Numbered from the stretch's first letter, positions 35,558 to 46,725 are shown. The stretch is 64,000 bases of DNA from Hemerocallis citrina (GCA_017893485.1 CM030363.1:86259730-86323729), one strand, 5' to 3'. Numbers and translations are program-made. The notes: generated by a model from the sequence alone, not told the origin.

Positions 35558-38500
35558 ATGTCGCTCTTTCAGTCTGGCTTCGAGGCCAGCTCGTCAGGCC
35601 ATTCTGGTAAGGGATCAGAGTCCCCGGAGATGTCTTGGGATTTGGGCGACCATAAGGTCAAGGAGGAAGTTTTTCCAGACCCAGGGTCGGATGGTGGGGG
35701 TGATGTGGCCTTTGTTGTGTCACCGTTGAGGTCTTGTAGGCCGGGGAAGGAGCCCGTGGACGAGGGTGAGGAAGAGGAAGAGGATGTCGATGAGGAAGAA
35801 CATGACCCCGAGGCAGAGGGGAACGGTGAGGATGAAGAGGGTGACAAGGAGGATCAGGATTCTGAGGGAGAGGGTGATGTTGACGATGGGGGAGACTCCG
35901 ATGAGAAACGAGGTGAACCCGGTCGGAATGTCGACGAGGACGACGCTCGGGAAGGTGGGGGCGAAGGCCCATTAGGAGGGGCAGCCGAGGTCGAGAGTGG
36001 TCTCCCACCTCTGCCCCCTTTGTCGATGCCGTCCCGTGAGAGGAAGGCCCGCCCTCGTAGGAAGAAGAGGAAGTTGAGCCTCCCGAATAGCCCCCCTCCT
36101 CCGGACAAATACGCCCCTACACCGGGGTTCGAATTTCTCCCGGTCTCTTTCAAGAATTCGGGATCGATCAGGATGTATCCCAACGACGTCAAAGATGTCG
36201 ATCCTCTTCCTCCTGTGCCGGGCGACGAGAGTCGGGTGAAGATCCGGATGGACGACGTTCAATGTGTCTTGAAGGCAGACTACCTTCACATTTTCAGGGC
36301 CGCCTACTTCATTCATCGGGAATTCGAAGTGTTGATTTCGAGCCCCGGTATTCGCCCCACGACTTTTCTTGCACCGGGTTACTGCATTTTTCCTGAGGAC
36401 GCTTTTGTCTCGGGACTAAGGCTGCCGCTGCACCCTTTCGTCAAGCGGGTCTTGAATTGGGCGAAGCTAAGCCCGATGCAGTACGGCCCCAACTCTTGGA
36501 AGCACTTGATCAGTTTCATCTTGAAGTGCCAGGAGAAGGGGGTCCAGCCGAGGCTGAAGTACTTCCGCGCTTTCTTAGGGATTAGCTCGCTGGGCGATGT
36601 GGAGGGGATCTTTTACTTCTCGCCTAGGCCTCACAAGAACATGATGCACAGCCATCTGGACTGCATCAAAGGGTGGAAAGAGAAATATTTCGTAGTTCGG
36701 AGCGAGAAGTCATGGGGGATTCCGACCTCCTTGGAATTTCTTTAAGCCGAATCACAAGCCTCTGAAGCGTAGCGATCTGACGGAGGAGTGGAAGAAGGTG
36801 GAGAAAATTGTTGGGGGGCACAGCATAGCGTGGCCTCGAGTGACGGAGATGCACCTGGCCCGGGCCGGACTGAGCCCAGCCGACCCTAGTATGTTTTCTT
36901 TCTGAATTTTTGTCTCCCTGCCTTCATGTTAACGTTATCCCCTCTTCATTTATTTTTGCACAGATGACGTCCCAGCAGGTCGACGACAGGCGTGCTTTGA
37001 TAAATGCTGTCGCCAAGAGGAGGGCGGAGAAGGTGAAGAAGGCGGAGAAGGAGAAGCTGGCTGCCCAGGGCGCTGGGTCCGGTAAGGGGCCGACCTCGGC
37101 GGCCGTGGAGCCGTCCCCGAAGAGGGCCAAGAGGCAGCACCCCCACACGCCGAGGGCGTCCCGGGAGGTGGGGGGAAGTTCTAGTAGCAAGAGGACCACC
37201 GAGGTCCCAAAGCAGAGGCTTCCCCCCACTCGTCCCACCGCCGAGCAGATCGTGGGGCAACAGGGGCTATGGCCCTTCGCTCCCGATTGGTCGATTGTAC
37301 AAGGGGACTCCCTGCTCGAAGGTCCCGTGGCCATCGAGCTCATTCGAAAAATCGCCACCAAGCGGGATCGGATAGAGCTGGTGGTGCAGACGTCTGATCA
37401 GACCTTCATGCGGTGGTCTCAGGCGCAGGTCTCGGTGAGTGTTCGAGATTTTGTATTTGGTTTGGATTCCAGAAATTTTCTGATTCTTCCTTCTTCGGAC
37501 AGGCGATGCTTCACGGGCAGCACTTTCTAAAGTGCTTGGAGAAGGAAATCCACGTCAAGAGAAGGAACGCGGAGAAGTATCTCCGCGAACTGAACAAGGC
37601 AACGGACGAGATTAAGGAGGCAAAGAGCATGGAAGCCATCCACGAGGCCTCGATCTTCGACCACCACAAGAAGGATGTGGAGCGCCTTGAGCAGAAGATC
37701 CAATATGAAGCGGAGAAGGGGCGGAAGGCCCTGGAGCAGATGGAGATTACCCTGGCAGATGCCCTGATCCTGGCGCAAGACGAGGCCTACGATCGTGCCA
37801 AGGAGCATTTCCAGAGGATCTATCCGGACCAGAAGGTCGACCACCTCCACTTCAACTGGCAGTCGGACTTTCTGTCGACTCCTGGTGGCGAGGAGATGGG
37901 GGGCGACCAGGATGACGAAGAGGTGCCAACCCCCCCCCCCCCCCCCAAGCATAGCTTAGGCTTTTTCTCTCTTTTTTAATTGTACATGCCTCAAGCGGAC
38001 TGGCTACCGTATTTTTGTAGTACAATTTTTGAAAGTAATGAAAGATACTTTTTGGCCGAGGCTTCGTGACTTGCACAATTTTTAGTCTCTTTTGTGATTA
38101 GTTGTTTCTCTCGTCTTTTTGATAGACGCACGAGGTCTTGGCCGCCGACCCTGTTTCTGCCGAGGATTCCCTGCTCCGAGCAGGGAATGAGGTCATGGAG
38201 ACGGCTCTGGCTCGCCAGCGAAAATAGGCTCGGGACGGAGTGGCTGCAGTGACTTATTTTGCGAACAAGTCTAAGGAGCTCAGTTTGGAGGTCGCTCGTC
38301 TGAAGAAAGCCATAGCCGACCGGGACTGGTGGGTAATCGAGACGAACTGGTCGATCTCGGATGCCTCGAGTGGGCGGTTGGCTTCGGAGTCTTTTCTTTG
38401 CGAGGCCATTGTAGAGAAGGAGTTGGAGATCCGGCGGCTGAAACTGGTGTTAGGCGCTGGTTTGATCGAGGAGGCGAGCAATTCGGTGATAGGGCCCTCT

Positions 38501-38626
38501 TCGACCTTCTTATTGGAGGGGGCTCAGCCTGAAGATGGGGGAAGCTCGGTGGCGGGGTTGCCTTCCCCGGGCGGGCCGTTCGAGCGCGAGAAGGAAATCA
38601 ACGGAGGCGCCGAGTTTGAGTTTTAA
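35558..38626 (+). pseudogene. Antisense gene of Tat element C2: putative gypsy-type transposon domain protein, multi-exon
   Basis: It runs opposite to gag-pol, between integrase and the 3' LTR. Exon 1 (ATG 35558 to 36888) encodes a long acidic Glu/Asp-rich stretch, a basic patch (RERKARPRRKKRKL, possible nuclear signal), then a globular domain. The domain contains YLHIFRAAYFIHREFEVLIS, FVSGLRLPLHPFVKRVLNW and PNSWKHLISFILKC, and fits the 'putative gypsy type transposon' (Transposase_28-like) family. Exon 2 is 36964-37434 (basic, linker-like) and exon 3 from 37503 is helical, ending in poly-Pro from a 17-C run. Introns 36889-36963 (GTATGT…CACAG) and 37435-37502 (GTGAGT…GACAG) look genuine. A further coiled-coil part lies at about 38128-38626. 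Damage: a one-base frameshift at about 36730 and a TAG at 38225-38227. Exon phases at the first intron do not fully agree. The role of such proteins is unknown; some may bind DNA. Confidence 0.78.
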
Positions 38627-38695
38627 GCCGAGCATGAGTAATTTATAAGCCCTCTATTGTATTTGTGTCGCCATTACTGACGCGCGATGAGTAAT

Positions 38696-38701
38696 AATAA
38701 A
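38696..38701 (+). terminator. Candidate polyadenylation signal of the antisense gene
   Basis: AATAAA, in a run of AATAATAAAAAG, 70 bases after the stop codon of the last antisense coding segment, in an AT-rich patch unlike the GC-rich sequence on either side. Confidence 0.4.
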
Positions 38702-39345
38702 AAGAATTTCCGACTCCTTTAACCTTGACAATTTCATTGATGATTGTGACCGGGCTCAGCCTTGCGGGGGTCGCCGCCGAGAGAGAAGGTCGCCCAGTGT
38801 CCTTAGGTCGGTGACGCGTAACTGGCAGTGATTTGCCTTCCGTCAGGCATTAATGGCGATGTTTTGCCTTCCACTGTTTGGGCTTCCCAGGTGCAATAAC
38901 TGCGCTTCTTGAGGGGGCTATATTACCCCCCTCTCCTCCCACGTTGGTTGTCAGGAGTTAGAGTTGGCTTAACTGCCACATGACTTGGGTGCCTGCCGAA
39001 GGCGGGCGCCCCGACATTGAAACTTTGGTCTGAGGGCTCTAGATTGATGGTGCACCAATCACCCTCGAACAATTCGGGGTTTGGCCTTGAGGGCCGTAAG
39101 ACCCTGGGTTGTTCGTTGGTGAGTGGTGGGTCGATCAATTGATTTGGAAGCTCGGAGGATCGGAGAGAGCCTTGGGTCGGCGGCCCCCCTGCCGCCCTCG
39201 AACAGTTCGGTGTTTTAGCTTTTGAAAGTTGCAAACCCCGAGTTGCTCGCGGGTGAAAGGGGGGTCAAATATCGACTCGAAGCTTGGGGCATTCGCTGAA
39301 GGCGAGTGCCCTAAACCTTAATGAAAATTTTGCTGAAGGGGTCGT
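38702..39345. other. C2 3' region spacer without a gene
   Basis: GC-rich sequence between the antisense gene and the 221-bp array. It contains scattered direct words such as CCCTCGAACA(A/G)TTCGG(G/T)GTTT at about 39061 and 39194, suggesting a decayed tandem repeat of about 130 bases. No coding signal. Confidence 0.5.
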
Positions 39346-39349
39346 GGTG

Positions 39350-40230
39350 GACGGTCGCCGACGAGTGTAATGGTCGAGTGGCTTTAAAGAAAGCCTTGGC
39401 CTTGCTCGGGATCGACAACGAGCCCCCACACTTGTTCTCAGGAAGACGGTACGGGTGTAGCTGGCAGTTGCCGCCATACGCACGGGTTGATGGGCTTGAA
39501 GAAGCCCAAACCATGCTAGGGGCAGATGCCGAGCCCCCACACCAGGGAGAAAGCTGGTAATAGGCGTGGCTGAAGGTCGTCGCCGAGCGTAACGGTCGAG
39601 TGGCTTTGAAGAAAGCCTTGGCCTTGCTCGGGGTCGACGACGAGCCCCCACACTTGTTCTCAGGAAGATGGTACGGGTATAGCTGGCAGTTGCCGCCTCG
39701 TGCATAGGTTGATGGGCTTGAAGAAGCCCAAACCATGCTAGGGGCAGATGCCGAGCCCCCACCGAAGAGAAAGCCGGTAATGGGCGTGGCTAAAGGTCTT
39801 CGCCGAGCGTAACGGTCGAGTGGCTTTGAAGAAAGCCTCGGTCTTGCTCGGGGTCGACGATGAGCCCCCACACTTGTTCTCAGGAAGACGGTACGGGTGT
39901 AGCTGGCGGTTGCCGCCTCGTGCATAGGTTGATGGGCTTGAAGAAGCCCAAACCATGCTAGGGGCAGATGCCGAGCCCCCCACCGAAGAGAAAGCCGGTA
40001 ATGGGCGTGGCTAAAGGTCTTCGCCGAGCGTAACGGTCGAGTGGCTTTGGAGAAAGCCTCGGCCTTGCTCCGGGACGACGACGAGCCCCCACACTTGTTC
40101 TCAGGAAGATGGTACAGGTGTAGCTGGCAGTTGCCGCCTTGTGCATATGTCGATGGGCTTGAAGAAGCCCAAACCATGCTAGGGGTGGATGCCGAGCCTC
40201 CACACCGGGGAGAAAACCCAAACAATTCTC
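39350..40230. repeat. 221-bp tandem array (four units) in the C2 3' region
   Basis: GGTCGAGTGGCTTT recurs at 39372, 39594, 39814 and 40035 (222, 220, 221 apart). Each unit holds CACTTGTTCTCAGGAAGA, GTAGCTGGCAGTTGCCGCC and GGGCTTGAAGAAGCCCAAAC (the last with an internal inverted repeat, GGGCTT/AAGCCC). The 304-codon minus-strand frame across it simply reads the repeat and is not a gene. Confidence 0.93.
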
Positions 40231-40261
40231 AGGGTCGGCCGAGAGCCGTGGGCTTGTAAAG

Positions 40262-40475
40262 GAAGCTTTTCTGGCTTGCGGTGCTATCCGAGTGCCGAGC
40301 CTTAAGCTTGTAAAGGAGGCTTTTCTGGCTCACGATGCTACTCGAACGCCGAGTCGTAAGCTTGTAAGGGAGGCTTTTATGACTCACGATGCTATCCGAG
40401 TGCCGAGCCGTAAGCTTATAAGGGAAGCTTTTATGGCTCGCAATGCTATCCGAGCGCTGAGCCCGAGGTGTGTTT
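40262..40475. repeat. 54-bp tandem array (four units)
   Basis: GCTTTT starts at 40265, 40319, 40373 and 40427, exactly 54 apart. The core GCTATCCGAGTGCCGAGCC matches the core of the ~55-bp array at 34046-35235, so two copies of one minisatellite flank the antisense gene. Confidence 0.93.
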
Positions 40476-40608
40476 TTAATGAGAATCAATACGAAGCCAC
40501 AAACTTGTTTTAAGAAAGCTGGCATATTTACAACATATTTGAACTTTACACAAAACAAGACACGACGTGCTGATTACATTCTTCATAATTTACATTGGGT
40601 TGTGGAGG

Positions 40609-41690
40609 CTAACCCTCCCCCACTAGGAACTTGATAAGGTGCTCCGCATTCCAGGGCCTCTTGACAATCTTACCTTCTGGGTCGGTTAGGCGGTATGTCC
40701 CCGGACGCACGACCTCAGATATCTTGTAAGGGCCCTCCCAGTTTGGGGCCAATTTCCTCTTTTGGCCGGGGTTGGATATCGCCAGCTTCCGGAGGACGAG
40801 GTCTCTGAGTTTGATGTCGGTGGGGCGCACCTTTTTTTTGTAGAACCTTTCGATCCTCTGTTGGTAGGTGTTCCTTCTGATGGCGGACTTCTCCCTAACC
40901 TCGTCTAGGAGGTCCAGGTCGGCTCGCAGCTGTGCAGAGTTGCTTGCTTCATCGAATGCCATGACCCGGGGTGAGGGGATCCCGATTTCCAGGGGAATGA
41001 GGCCTCCACGCCGTATGTTAGATTAAATGGCGACTCTCCCGTGGGGATTCTTTTTGTCGTTCGATAGGCCCAAAGAACGCTCGGCAACTCATTGACCCAT
41101 AACTCCTTGGAAGAGTTATCGAGCCGTTTCTTGAGGCCGCCGAGGATTTGGCGGTTCGCATTCTCCGCCTGACCATTTGACTGTGGGTGGCAAATCGAGG
41201 AGAAGCGTTGCTGGATCCCGAGATCTTTGCAGAACTTTCGAAAATGTTTACCCGCGAATTGAGTTCCATTGTCCGTGATGAGCACCTGTGGGATACCGAA
41301 CCGGCAGACGATGTGTTTCCAGAAGAACTATTGGGTCTGTTGCTCGGTGATCGTTGCCAATGGCTCGGCCTCGATCCACTTTGTGAAGTAGTCAATTGCC
41401 ACTATGAGAAATTTTTGCTAGCCCGTTGCCTTTGGAAATGGACCTACCAGATCCATCCCCCACATTGCGAAGGGGGTCGGACTGGCCATGGAACGGAGGT
41501 TTGCTTGCGGGGCCCTTTTCACAGGGGAGAACCGTTGACAGGGGCCGCACTTCTTCACTAGGGCGAGGGCGTCTTGCAACATCGCGGGCCACTAATACCC
41601 GTGATTCAAAGCCTTTCGTGCGAGCGAGCGGCTTCCCATATGGCACTCGCCGATCCGCTCATGCAGCTCCTTGATGGCGTACTATGCTTC
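40609..41690 (-). pseudogene. C2 integrase (broken)
   Basis: The HHCC zinc-binding start is at about 41690-41550 (ECHMGSRSLARKALNHGY, then KKCGPCQ). The DDE core is complete: VAIDYFTKW (about 41400), ITDNGTQFAG (41280) and GQAENANRQ (about 41170). The C-terminal part is at 40962-40609 (RKLAISNPGQKRKLAPNWEGPYKI, ending HLIKFLVGEG). At least four stops interrupt it (TAG at 41683-41685, 41592-41594, 41418-41420 and 41328-41330), and there is a frameshift near 40990. No chromodomain, as expected for Tat elements. Confidence 0.9.
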
Positions 41691-41699
41691 ATCCGGGGT

Positions 41700-42370
41700 C
41701 AGGTAGCGGAGGTAGGGTCTGCCATCTGTTGTTGTGTATGACTTTTTGAAGAGGGTTGACTCGATCACGGCGAACCTTTCTGAACGGACCCTGACCCACC
41801 TCGCTTCAGCCCGGTATTTGGGGAGCTCTCCCTTGATTAGAAATTTTTTGATAAGAGTGGTCCAGTCGGTGGGAAGAGCTCCGTCTGCAATGCAGAGAGT
41901 CTCGAAGATCTCTGTACTCGGCTTGAGGAGAACTTCGATCAGGACGATGCGGTCGAGGCCTTTAAAGGAAGAGGAAGCCAGCTTTGACAGAGCGTCGGCC
42001 TGGGCGTTCTGCTCCCTGGGGATCCTCAAGACGACCGATTCATCGAAGGACGATAACTTCCATTGGACCATGGCCAAATACTTGATCATCCGATCGTCAT
42101 GGGCCTCGTACTCCTCGGTGATCTGGTTGACCACGAGCTGAGAGTCGCTAAAGGCCCTGATCTGTCTGGCACTGGCCTGATGGGCCAGGGTGAGCCCGGC
42201 GATCATGGCCTCGTACTCTGCCTCGTTGTTAGAGGCCAGGAAGTTGAGGCAGAGGCAATATTGAAGGAGGAAACCGTTGGGACCCCGCAGAATGATGCCC
42301 GCACCACTTCTCGCTTTGAAGGAGGAACCATCGACGTAAACATCCCACGCCCAGTCAGCCTCCTTACTTT
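41700..42370 (-). pseudogene. C2 second, archaeal-type RNase H (aRNH)
   Basis: The minus-strand reading shows the acidic residues in order: VYVDGSS (about 42335), NNEAEYEAMIAG (about 42210), FSDSQLVVNQI (about 42145) and QNAQADALSKLA (about 42010). This second RNase H, placed between the ordinary RNase H and integrase, is diagnostic of the Tat lineage. It is reached only after a one-base frameshift near 42370 relative to RT and ends at a TAG before integrase. Confidence 0.9.
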
Positions 42371-42373
42371 GGG

Positions 42374-43860
42374 TTGCTCAGAGATGGTGCATTCTGTGAT
42401 GAACTCGGTGAGGGCCTGTCCTTTGATGGCTGTCCTGGACTGATAGCCGATGTCGTATTGACTGAGCTCGATCGACCATTTGACTAGTCGTCCAGAGCTC
42501 TCGGGTTTATAGAGCACGGCCTTCAGAGGTTGGTCCGTGAGCACCTGGATTGAATGTGCCTGAAAATAGGAGTGGAGCTTCCGCGCGGCCATGACCAAGG
42601 CGTATGCTATCTTCTCCATTCTAGAATATCTGGTCTCGACGTCGAGCAGAACTTTGCTCACATAGTACAGGGGCTTTTGGACTCCTTCCTCTTCTCGAAC
42701 AAGGAAAGTGCTGAGCACGTTCTCCGAAGCCGAAAGGTAAAGCCAGAGGGGCTCACCTGGTTCGGGCTTACTGAGGAGAGGGGGGTTGGCGGGGTACTCC
42801 TTCAATTGGACGAACGCCTCTTGCTGCTGAGTACCCCACTCGAATCCTCTGGTTCCGCGCAGTGCCTTGAAGAATGGGAGCGACTTCTCTCCGGACTTGG
42901 AGAGGATACGGCCGATGGCCGCCAGTCTTCCCGTTAGCCTCTGGACTTCTTTGATGTTCCTGGGAGGGGCCATGTTTATTATGGCCTGGATTTTTTTGGG
43001 GTTCGCCTGGATGCCGTGCTGGCTGACGATAAACCCGAGGAATTTTATCGAGGAGACACCGAATGCACACTTCGCCGGGTTGAGTCTCATGTTGTGGGTC
43101 TGAAGGACCCCAAAGGCCTCCTCCAGGTCGGCAACGTGATCCCGTCCCTGCTTGCTTTTGATGATCATGTCGTCAACATACACCTCCATATTACGCCTAA
43201 TTTGAACCTTGAAGACTCGGTTAACGAGCCTCTGATAGGTAGCACCGGCATTCTTCAGCCCAAAGGACATAACCCGGTAGCAATAAAGCTCTTGGTCCGT
43301 AACGAAGGAAGTCTTGGCTATATCGGGAGGGAACATTCAGATCTGGTTATAGCCCGAGAAGGCATCCATGTAAGAAAGGAGTTCGTGGCCCGATGTGGCG
43401 TCGATAAGGGCATCGATGCTGGGGAGAGGGAACAGATCTTTGGGGCATGCCTTGTTGAGGTCTGTAAAGTCGATACAGATCCTCCAGCTCCCGCTCGCCT
43501 TTTTAACCATCACGACGTTCGCCAGCCACTTGGGGTAGCTGACCTCCTGTATGAAACGGGCGGACAAGAGTTTGTCCACTTCCGCATTCACCGCCTACTG
43601 TCGCTCCGGGGCAAATTTTCGTCGCTTATGGACGATCGCCTTTGAACCAGGGATCACGATGAGTTTGTGCATGATGAGATCCTCGGAGATACCGGGAATG
43701 TCAGAGGGCTTCCAGGCGAAGAGGTCGACATTGCGGCGAATGCAGTCGATCAGGGCAGATTTAAGGTTGGGAGCGAGGGACAGCTTACTCGGAAACACCT
43801 TGACGTGTCCCCTGTCTCGAACGAGACATCTTCTAACTCGTCTGCCGGCTCCGGTTCTGG
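42374..43860 (-). pseudogene. C2 reverse transcriptase and RNase H (broken)
   Basis: The linker and RT start are at 43850-43600 (SALIDCIRRNVDLFAWKPSDIPG), followed by TAG at 43595-43597. RT fingers follow (MNAEVDKLLSARFIQEVSYPKW, VMVKKASGSWRICIDFTDLN), reaching SYMDAFSGYNQI. A TGA at 43337-43339 comes next, then YRVMSFGLKNAGATYQ and the active site YVDDMIIKSK with both Asp kept. The ordinary RNase H includes PLWLYLSASENVLSTFLV, ETRYSRMEKIAYALV and VLTDQPLKAVL. The TGA lies where an Arg codon (CGA) is usual and is shared with C1. Confidence 0.92.
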
Positions 43861-44502
43861 CTAGGTTCTCTCGAGCTGTAGCTCGACGGCATCGAGGGGA
43901 AATACACCGCCCCCGATCGCCGTCATATAGCACGATCGTGCTACTTCTTGGTTCCCTCGGACAATTCTGACACCGGTGTTGGTAGGGAACTTCATCTTCT
44001 GGTGGTAGGCCGAGGGAACTGCCTGGAGGGAGCAGAGCTCGGGACGGCCGAGTATGGCGTTGTAGGATGACTTGACGTTCACAACCATGAAGTCCATTGA
44101 CTCGGTCCTTCGGTGTGGGGTCGTACCAGCTATGATGTCTAAGGTGACGATCCCCTCTATTGGCACCGGAACGCCGGAGAATCCATGCAATGTGTATCCG
44201 GCTGGCTTTAGCTTATCTCGCGGGAGCTTCAAGTTCTCGAAGGCCTCCAGGAAGAGGATGTTTACCAAGCTTCCATTGTCAACAAGGATGCGGCGGACCT
44301 CGAAGTTCGCTATATTGAGGCTGATGACGAGCGCGTCATAATGCGGGAGCCGAACTCCCTCAAGGTCTTCTCCTGAGAAGGATATAGGGAGTTGCTGTAC
44401 CTGAGAGGAGAGGGGGCCCTGGACGGCGTTGACATCTCGGACGAACTCCTTGCGGGAAGTGTTGGACTCCCCTCCTATGGGCCCTCCATGGATGCAATGC
44501 AA
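43861..44502 (-). pseudogene. C2 protease region (end of Gag-Pro)
   Basis: A 213-codon open stretch. The retropepsin-like active site reads RRILVDNGSLVNILFLEAF, the D-N/G-G form usual in this lineage. HGFSGVPVPIEGIVTLDI and YNAILGRPELC (the ILG flap-side motif) follow. It is in frame with Gag but separated from it by TGA at 44644-44646. Its own end, after VFPLDAVELQLERT, is a TAG at the start of the RT linker. Confidence 0.85.
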
Positions 44503-44503
44503 G

Positions 44504-45830
44504 ATGGCTTGACCCTCAGGTTCTTTGGGCTCCTGGTCCCGCTCGGGTTGCTGTCTGGGTGCTCGAGGAGGAGGGGAAGCCCTCCTGTTCCTCGTATCCC
44601 TCTGGTCCCGAGCGCCTTCCTGTTTGAACTCCTGGAGGTACCGTCATTGGATGAGGGCCTCGATCTCGTCCTTCAGGGCACGGCAATGGTCCGTGTCGTG
44701 CCTGTTGTCCTGGAGGAAGCGGCAGTAGAACCGCTGATCCCTTTTCTTGCTGTTGTTGTTGGTCGACCGAGGGGGGAATTGCATGAGGTCCCTGTCTTCG
44801 ATTACTGGGACAATAGTTGATACGTTCTGCGTCAGCGGAGTGTATCTTACAAAATAAGGGACCGGGGGGACCCTTTTCGGGGCACCCCCATCTCTTAGGA
44901 CTTTCTTTTCTGGCTCGGCCTCGTCGGCCTTGCGTTTCCCCTTCCCGAGAATTTTTTTTGAGTCCTCTGGATTCAAGGCCTCCTCAGCCTGGATGTATTT
45001 TTCGACACGATTTAGGAGGTCGGGGAAATCTATCGGAGGCTTCTTCGTCAGGGAGGCTTTCAGCTGGCCATGCTGGACGTGTCGGAATGCTGCTGAGGCG
45101 ACCCTTGCGTCGAGGGAGGAGACCGACCTTGCCTTAGTGGTGAACCTTCGGAAAAACAACCGGAGTGACTCCCCTTCCTTCTGCCGGAGGCCCAATAGGG
45201 ATACACTTGTCCTTTTGGCCTTCCGGCTGGTAACGAAGTGGGCGAGGAAGTTGCCCTCTAGTTGGTCAAAAGAATAGATGGAGCCGGGGGTGAGCTTCGA
45301 GAACCATTCCCGAACCGGACCCCGGAGGGTGGTGGGGAAGGCGCGGCACAAGAGGGGATCCGATGCGCTGTGAATCATCATGAGGGTCTTGAAGTCCTCT
45401 ATGTGATCGACAGGATCACCCTCACCGTCATAAGTCTCGAATTGAGGTGGACGGAAGTTCCGAGGTATTTTTGCTTGCAAGATGACGGTGGAGAAAGGGG
45501 GTCGGATGGGCATGTATCCCTGGGCTGGCCTCGGACCGCCATCGCCAAAGTGGTCGAGGCGGTCTTACATTTCTTGGAGGCGCTTCAGGATGTCATCGTC
45601 ATACTCCGGCTGGACTATCGGGACGCGAGACACGCTGGCCTCGGCATCCATACGTGTGTGAGAGCGACGAACGGTCTCATCGACGGGGGTTCCCCAAATA
45701 GCCTCCATGATTTCTTTCCGGAAGTCTTGGAACTCCTGGTGGGTGACCGGAGCTCGCTCAGCGCGATTTTGCTGAGCCTGCGGCTACCGGCCTACGCGGC
45801 TGAGTGCCGGCCCCCGCCCTAGGGACGGAG
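44504..45830 (-). pseudogene. C2 Gag (broken)
   Basis: The largest open part (45513-44644, 289 codons) holds the plant gag core: FETYDGEGDPVDHIEDFK, PTTLRGPVREWFSKL, SIYSFDQLEGNFLAHFVTSR, and then RFYCRFLQDNRHDTDHCRAL near the end. The last has the Cys/His pattern of this family rather than a classical CCHC knuckle. A frame upstream (to about 45830, FRKEIMEAIWGTPVDE) shows the real start is further 5', but a TAA at 45565-45567 cuts it. TGA at 44644-44646 ends the main frame where LIRRGYL is expected (CGA to TGA). Confidence 0.88.
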
Positions 45831-46124
45831 GTGTGAGATGGTTCGGGGTCGAGTTGGAAGCGGCCCCTCCCCAAGAACCGCTCGCCTGCCAATTCTGGAT
45901 TACCCCTCGTAGGTCAGGCTAGACCAGACGGGAAGCACCCGGTTGCTGTCCGTGACTAACCCCCGGGTTGTTGGATCCATGAGTGTCGGCGGCGATGCCC
46001 TGAAGAGGCACGTCCTGGTGACGCGCCGAGGTAACAGCTTTCCTGGCCTTGAGCGCCATATGAGCTTAGGATGACAGGGTACCGTTGATGGCTGAGCTCG
46101 GGCTGGATTCTGCACTAGAAGTTT

Positions 46125-46140
46125 CCCACAGATGGCGCCA
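46125..46140 (-). promoter_or_regulatory. Primer-binding site of C2
   Basis: TGGCGCCATCTGTGGG on the minus strand, three bases inside the 5' LTR. TGGCGCC-type sites are common in Tat/Athila-related plant elements; I do not assign the primer tRNA. Confidence 0.85.
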
Positions 46141-46143
46141 TCC

Positions 46144-46725
46144 TGATGCGGTTTGTTTTTGGGGGGAGTATGGATGCACCAAGTGTGAGTTCTACTTGAT
46201 TTGTATTAGTGGAGGAACCTTTAGAGCGGACGGTGGTCCCGACCCTCGGCTGGAGGAATGGCTCAGGAGCTGGCGGGAGTGAGGTGGAGATTGGAGGCTC
46301 GGCTCGGATCTTGGAGGCTCAAGTCCTGTGTACCTGCACACCGTCTGGAACACCGGGGATGGTCCCGGTGGCAGACCCTCCGACGATCTAATAAGTTACT
46401 GAGAGAGAGTAACAATAACTAGGGTTTGAGAGGGAAAAGATTGATTACCTGTGGAAGGGGTAGAGGGTCTAGTATTTATAGGAGAACCAAGCAGGTCTGG
46501 ACCCGTTTGAGGCCGGGTTTGGACCCGGTTGCCCATGGGCCTGACGTGGAAGAAGCCCAAGCGGTTTAGGGCTGACGTAGCAGAGACTTGGGCAGTTTCC
46601 AGGCTGACATGGTAGGGTCCCAGGCGGTTTCTGTGCTGACGTGGCAGACCAGGATGAGCCGGTGGTGCACGCTTTATGAGGGGATCCTGTGGCCCAGGAG
46701 GGGCCATGTCATTTGACCCATATCA
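46144..46725 (-). mobile_element. C2 5' LTR (582 bp)
   Basis: Element sense TGATATGGG … CCGCATCA, matching the 3' LTR except for scattered, mostly transition-type changes and a 22-base gap. The TATA box TATAAATA is at 46473-46480 on the minus strand, so C2 RNA would start near 46445. It is followed on the right by the ATATG duplication and more C1 LTR. Confidence 0.93.

Larger units (their letters stand above)
32795..46725 (-). mobile_element. C2: structurally complete Tat-lineage Ty3/gypsy element (13.9 kb)
   Basis: It has two LTRs (32795-33399 and 46144-46725), a perfect ATATG target duplication, a PBS, a polypurine tract, and gag-protease-RT-RNase H-archaeal RNase H-integrase in order on the minus strand. 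It also has an antisense gene between integrase and the 3' LTR. The second RNase H, the extra antisense ORF and the long tandem-repeat-rich 3' region are known hallmarks of the Tat lineage (relatives of Ogre and Retand). By eye the LTRs differ at about 55 of 580 aligned bases plus a 22-base gap, so the insertion is not recent. Every pol frame has stops. Confidence 0.95.

Noticed and set aside
35558..38626. Antisense gene as an ordinary host gene trapped by the element
   Set aside because: Its domain type and position between integrase and 3' LTR match the known extra antisense ORF of Tat elements, and it lies inside perfect target duplications with the rest of C2.
39265..40225. Long minus-strand frames (up to 304 codons) with repeated peptide units
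   Set aside because: They simply read through the 221-bp tandem array. Units are open in more than one frame and have no recognisable domain.
39350..40475. Regular repeats as a CRISPR array
   Set aside because: The 221-bp and 54-bp units are contiguous tandem repeats without unique spacers, in a plant retrotransposon.
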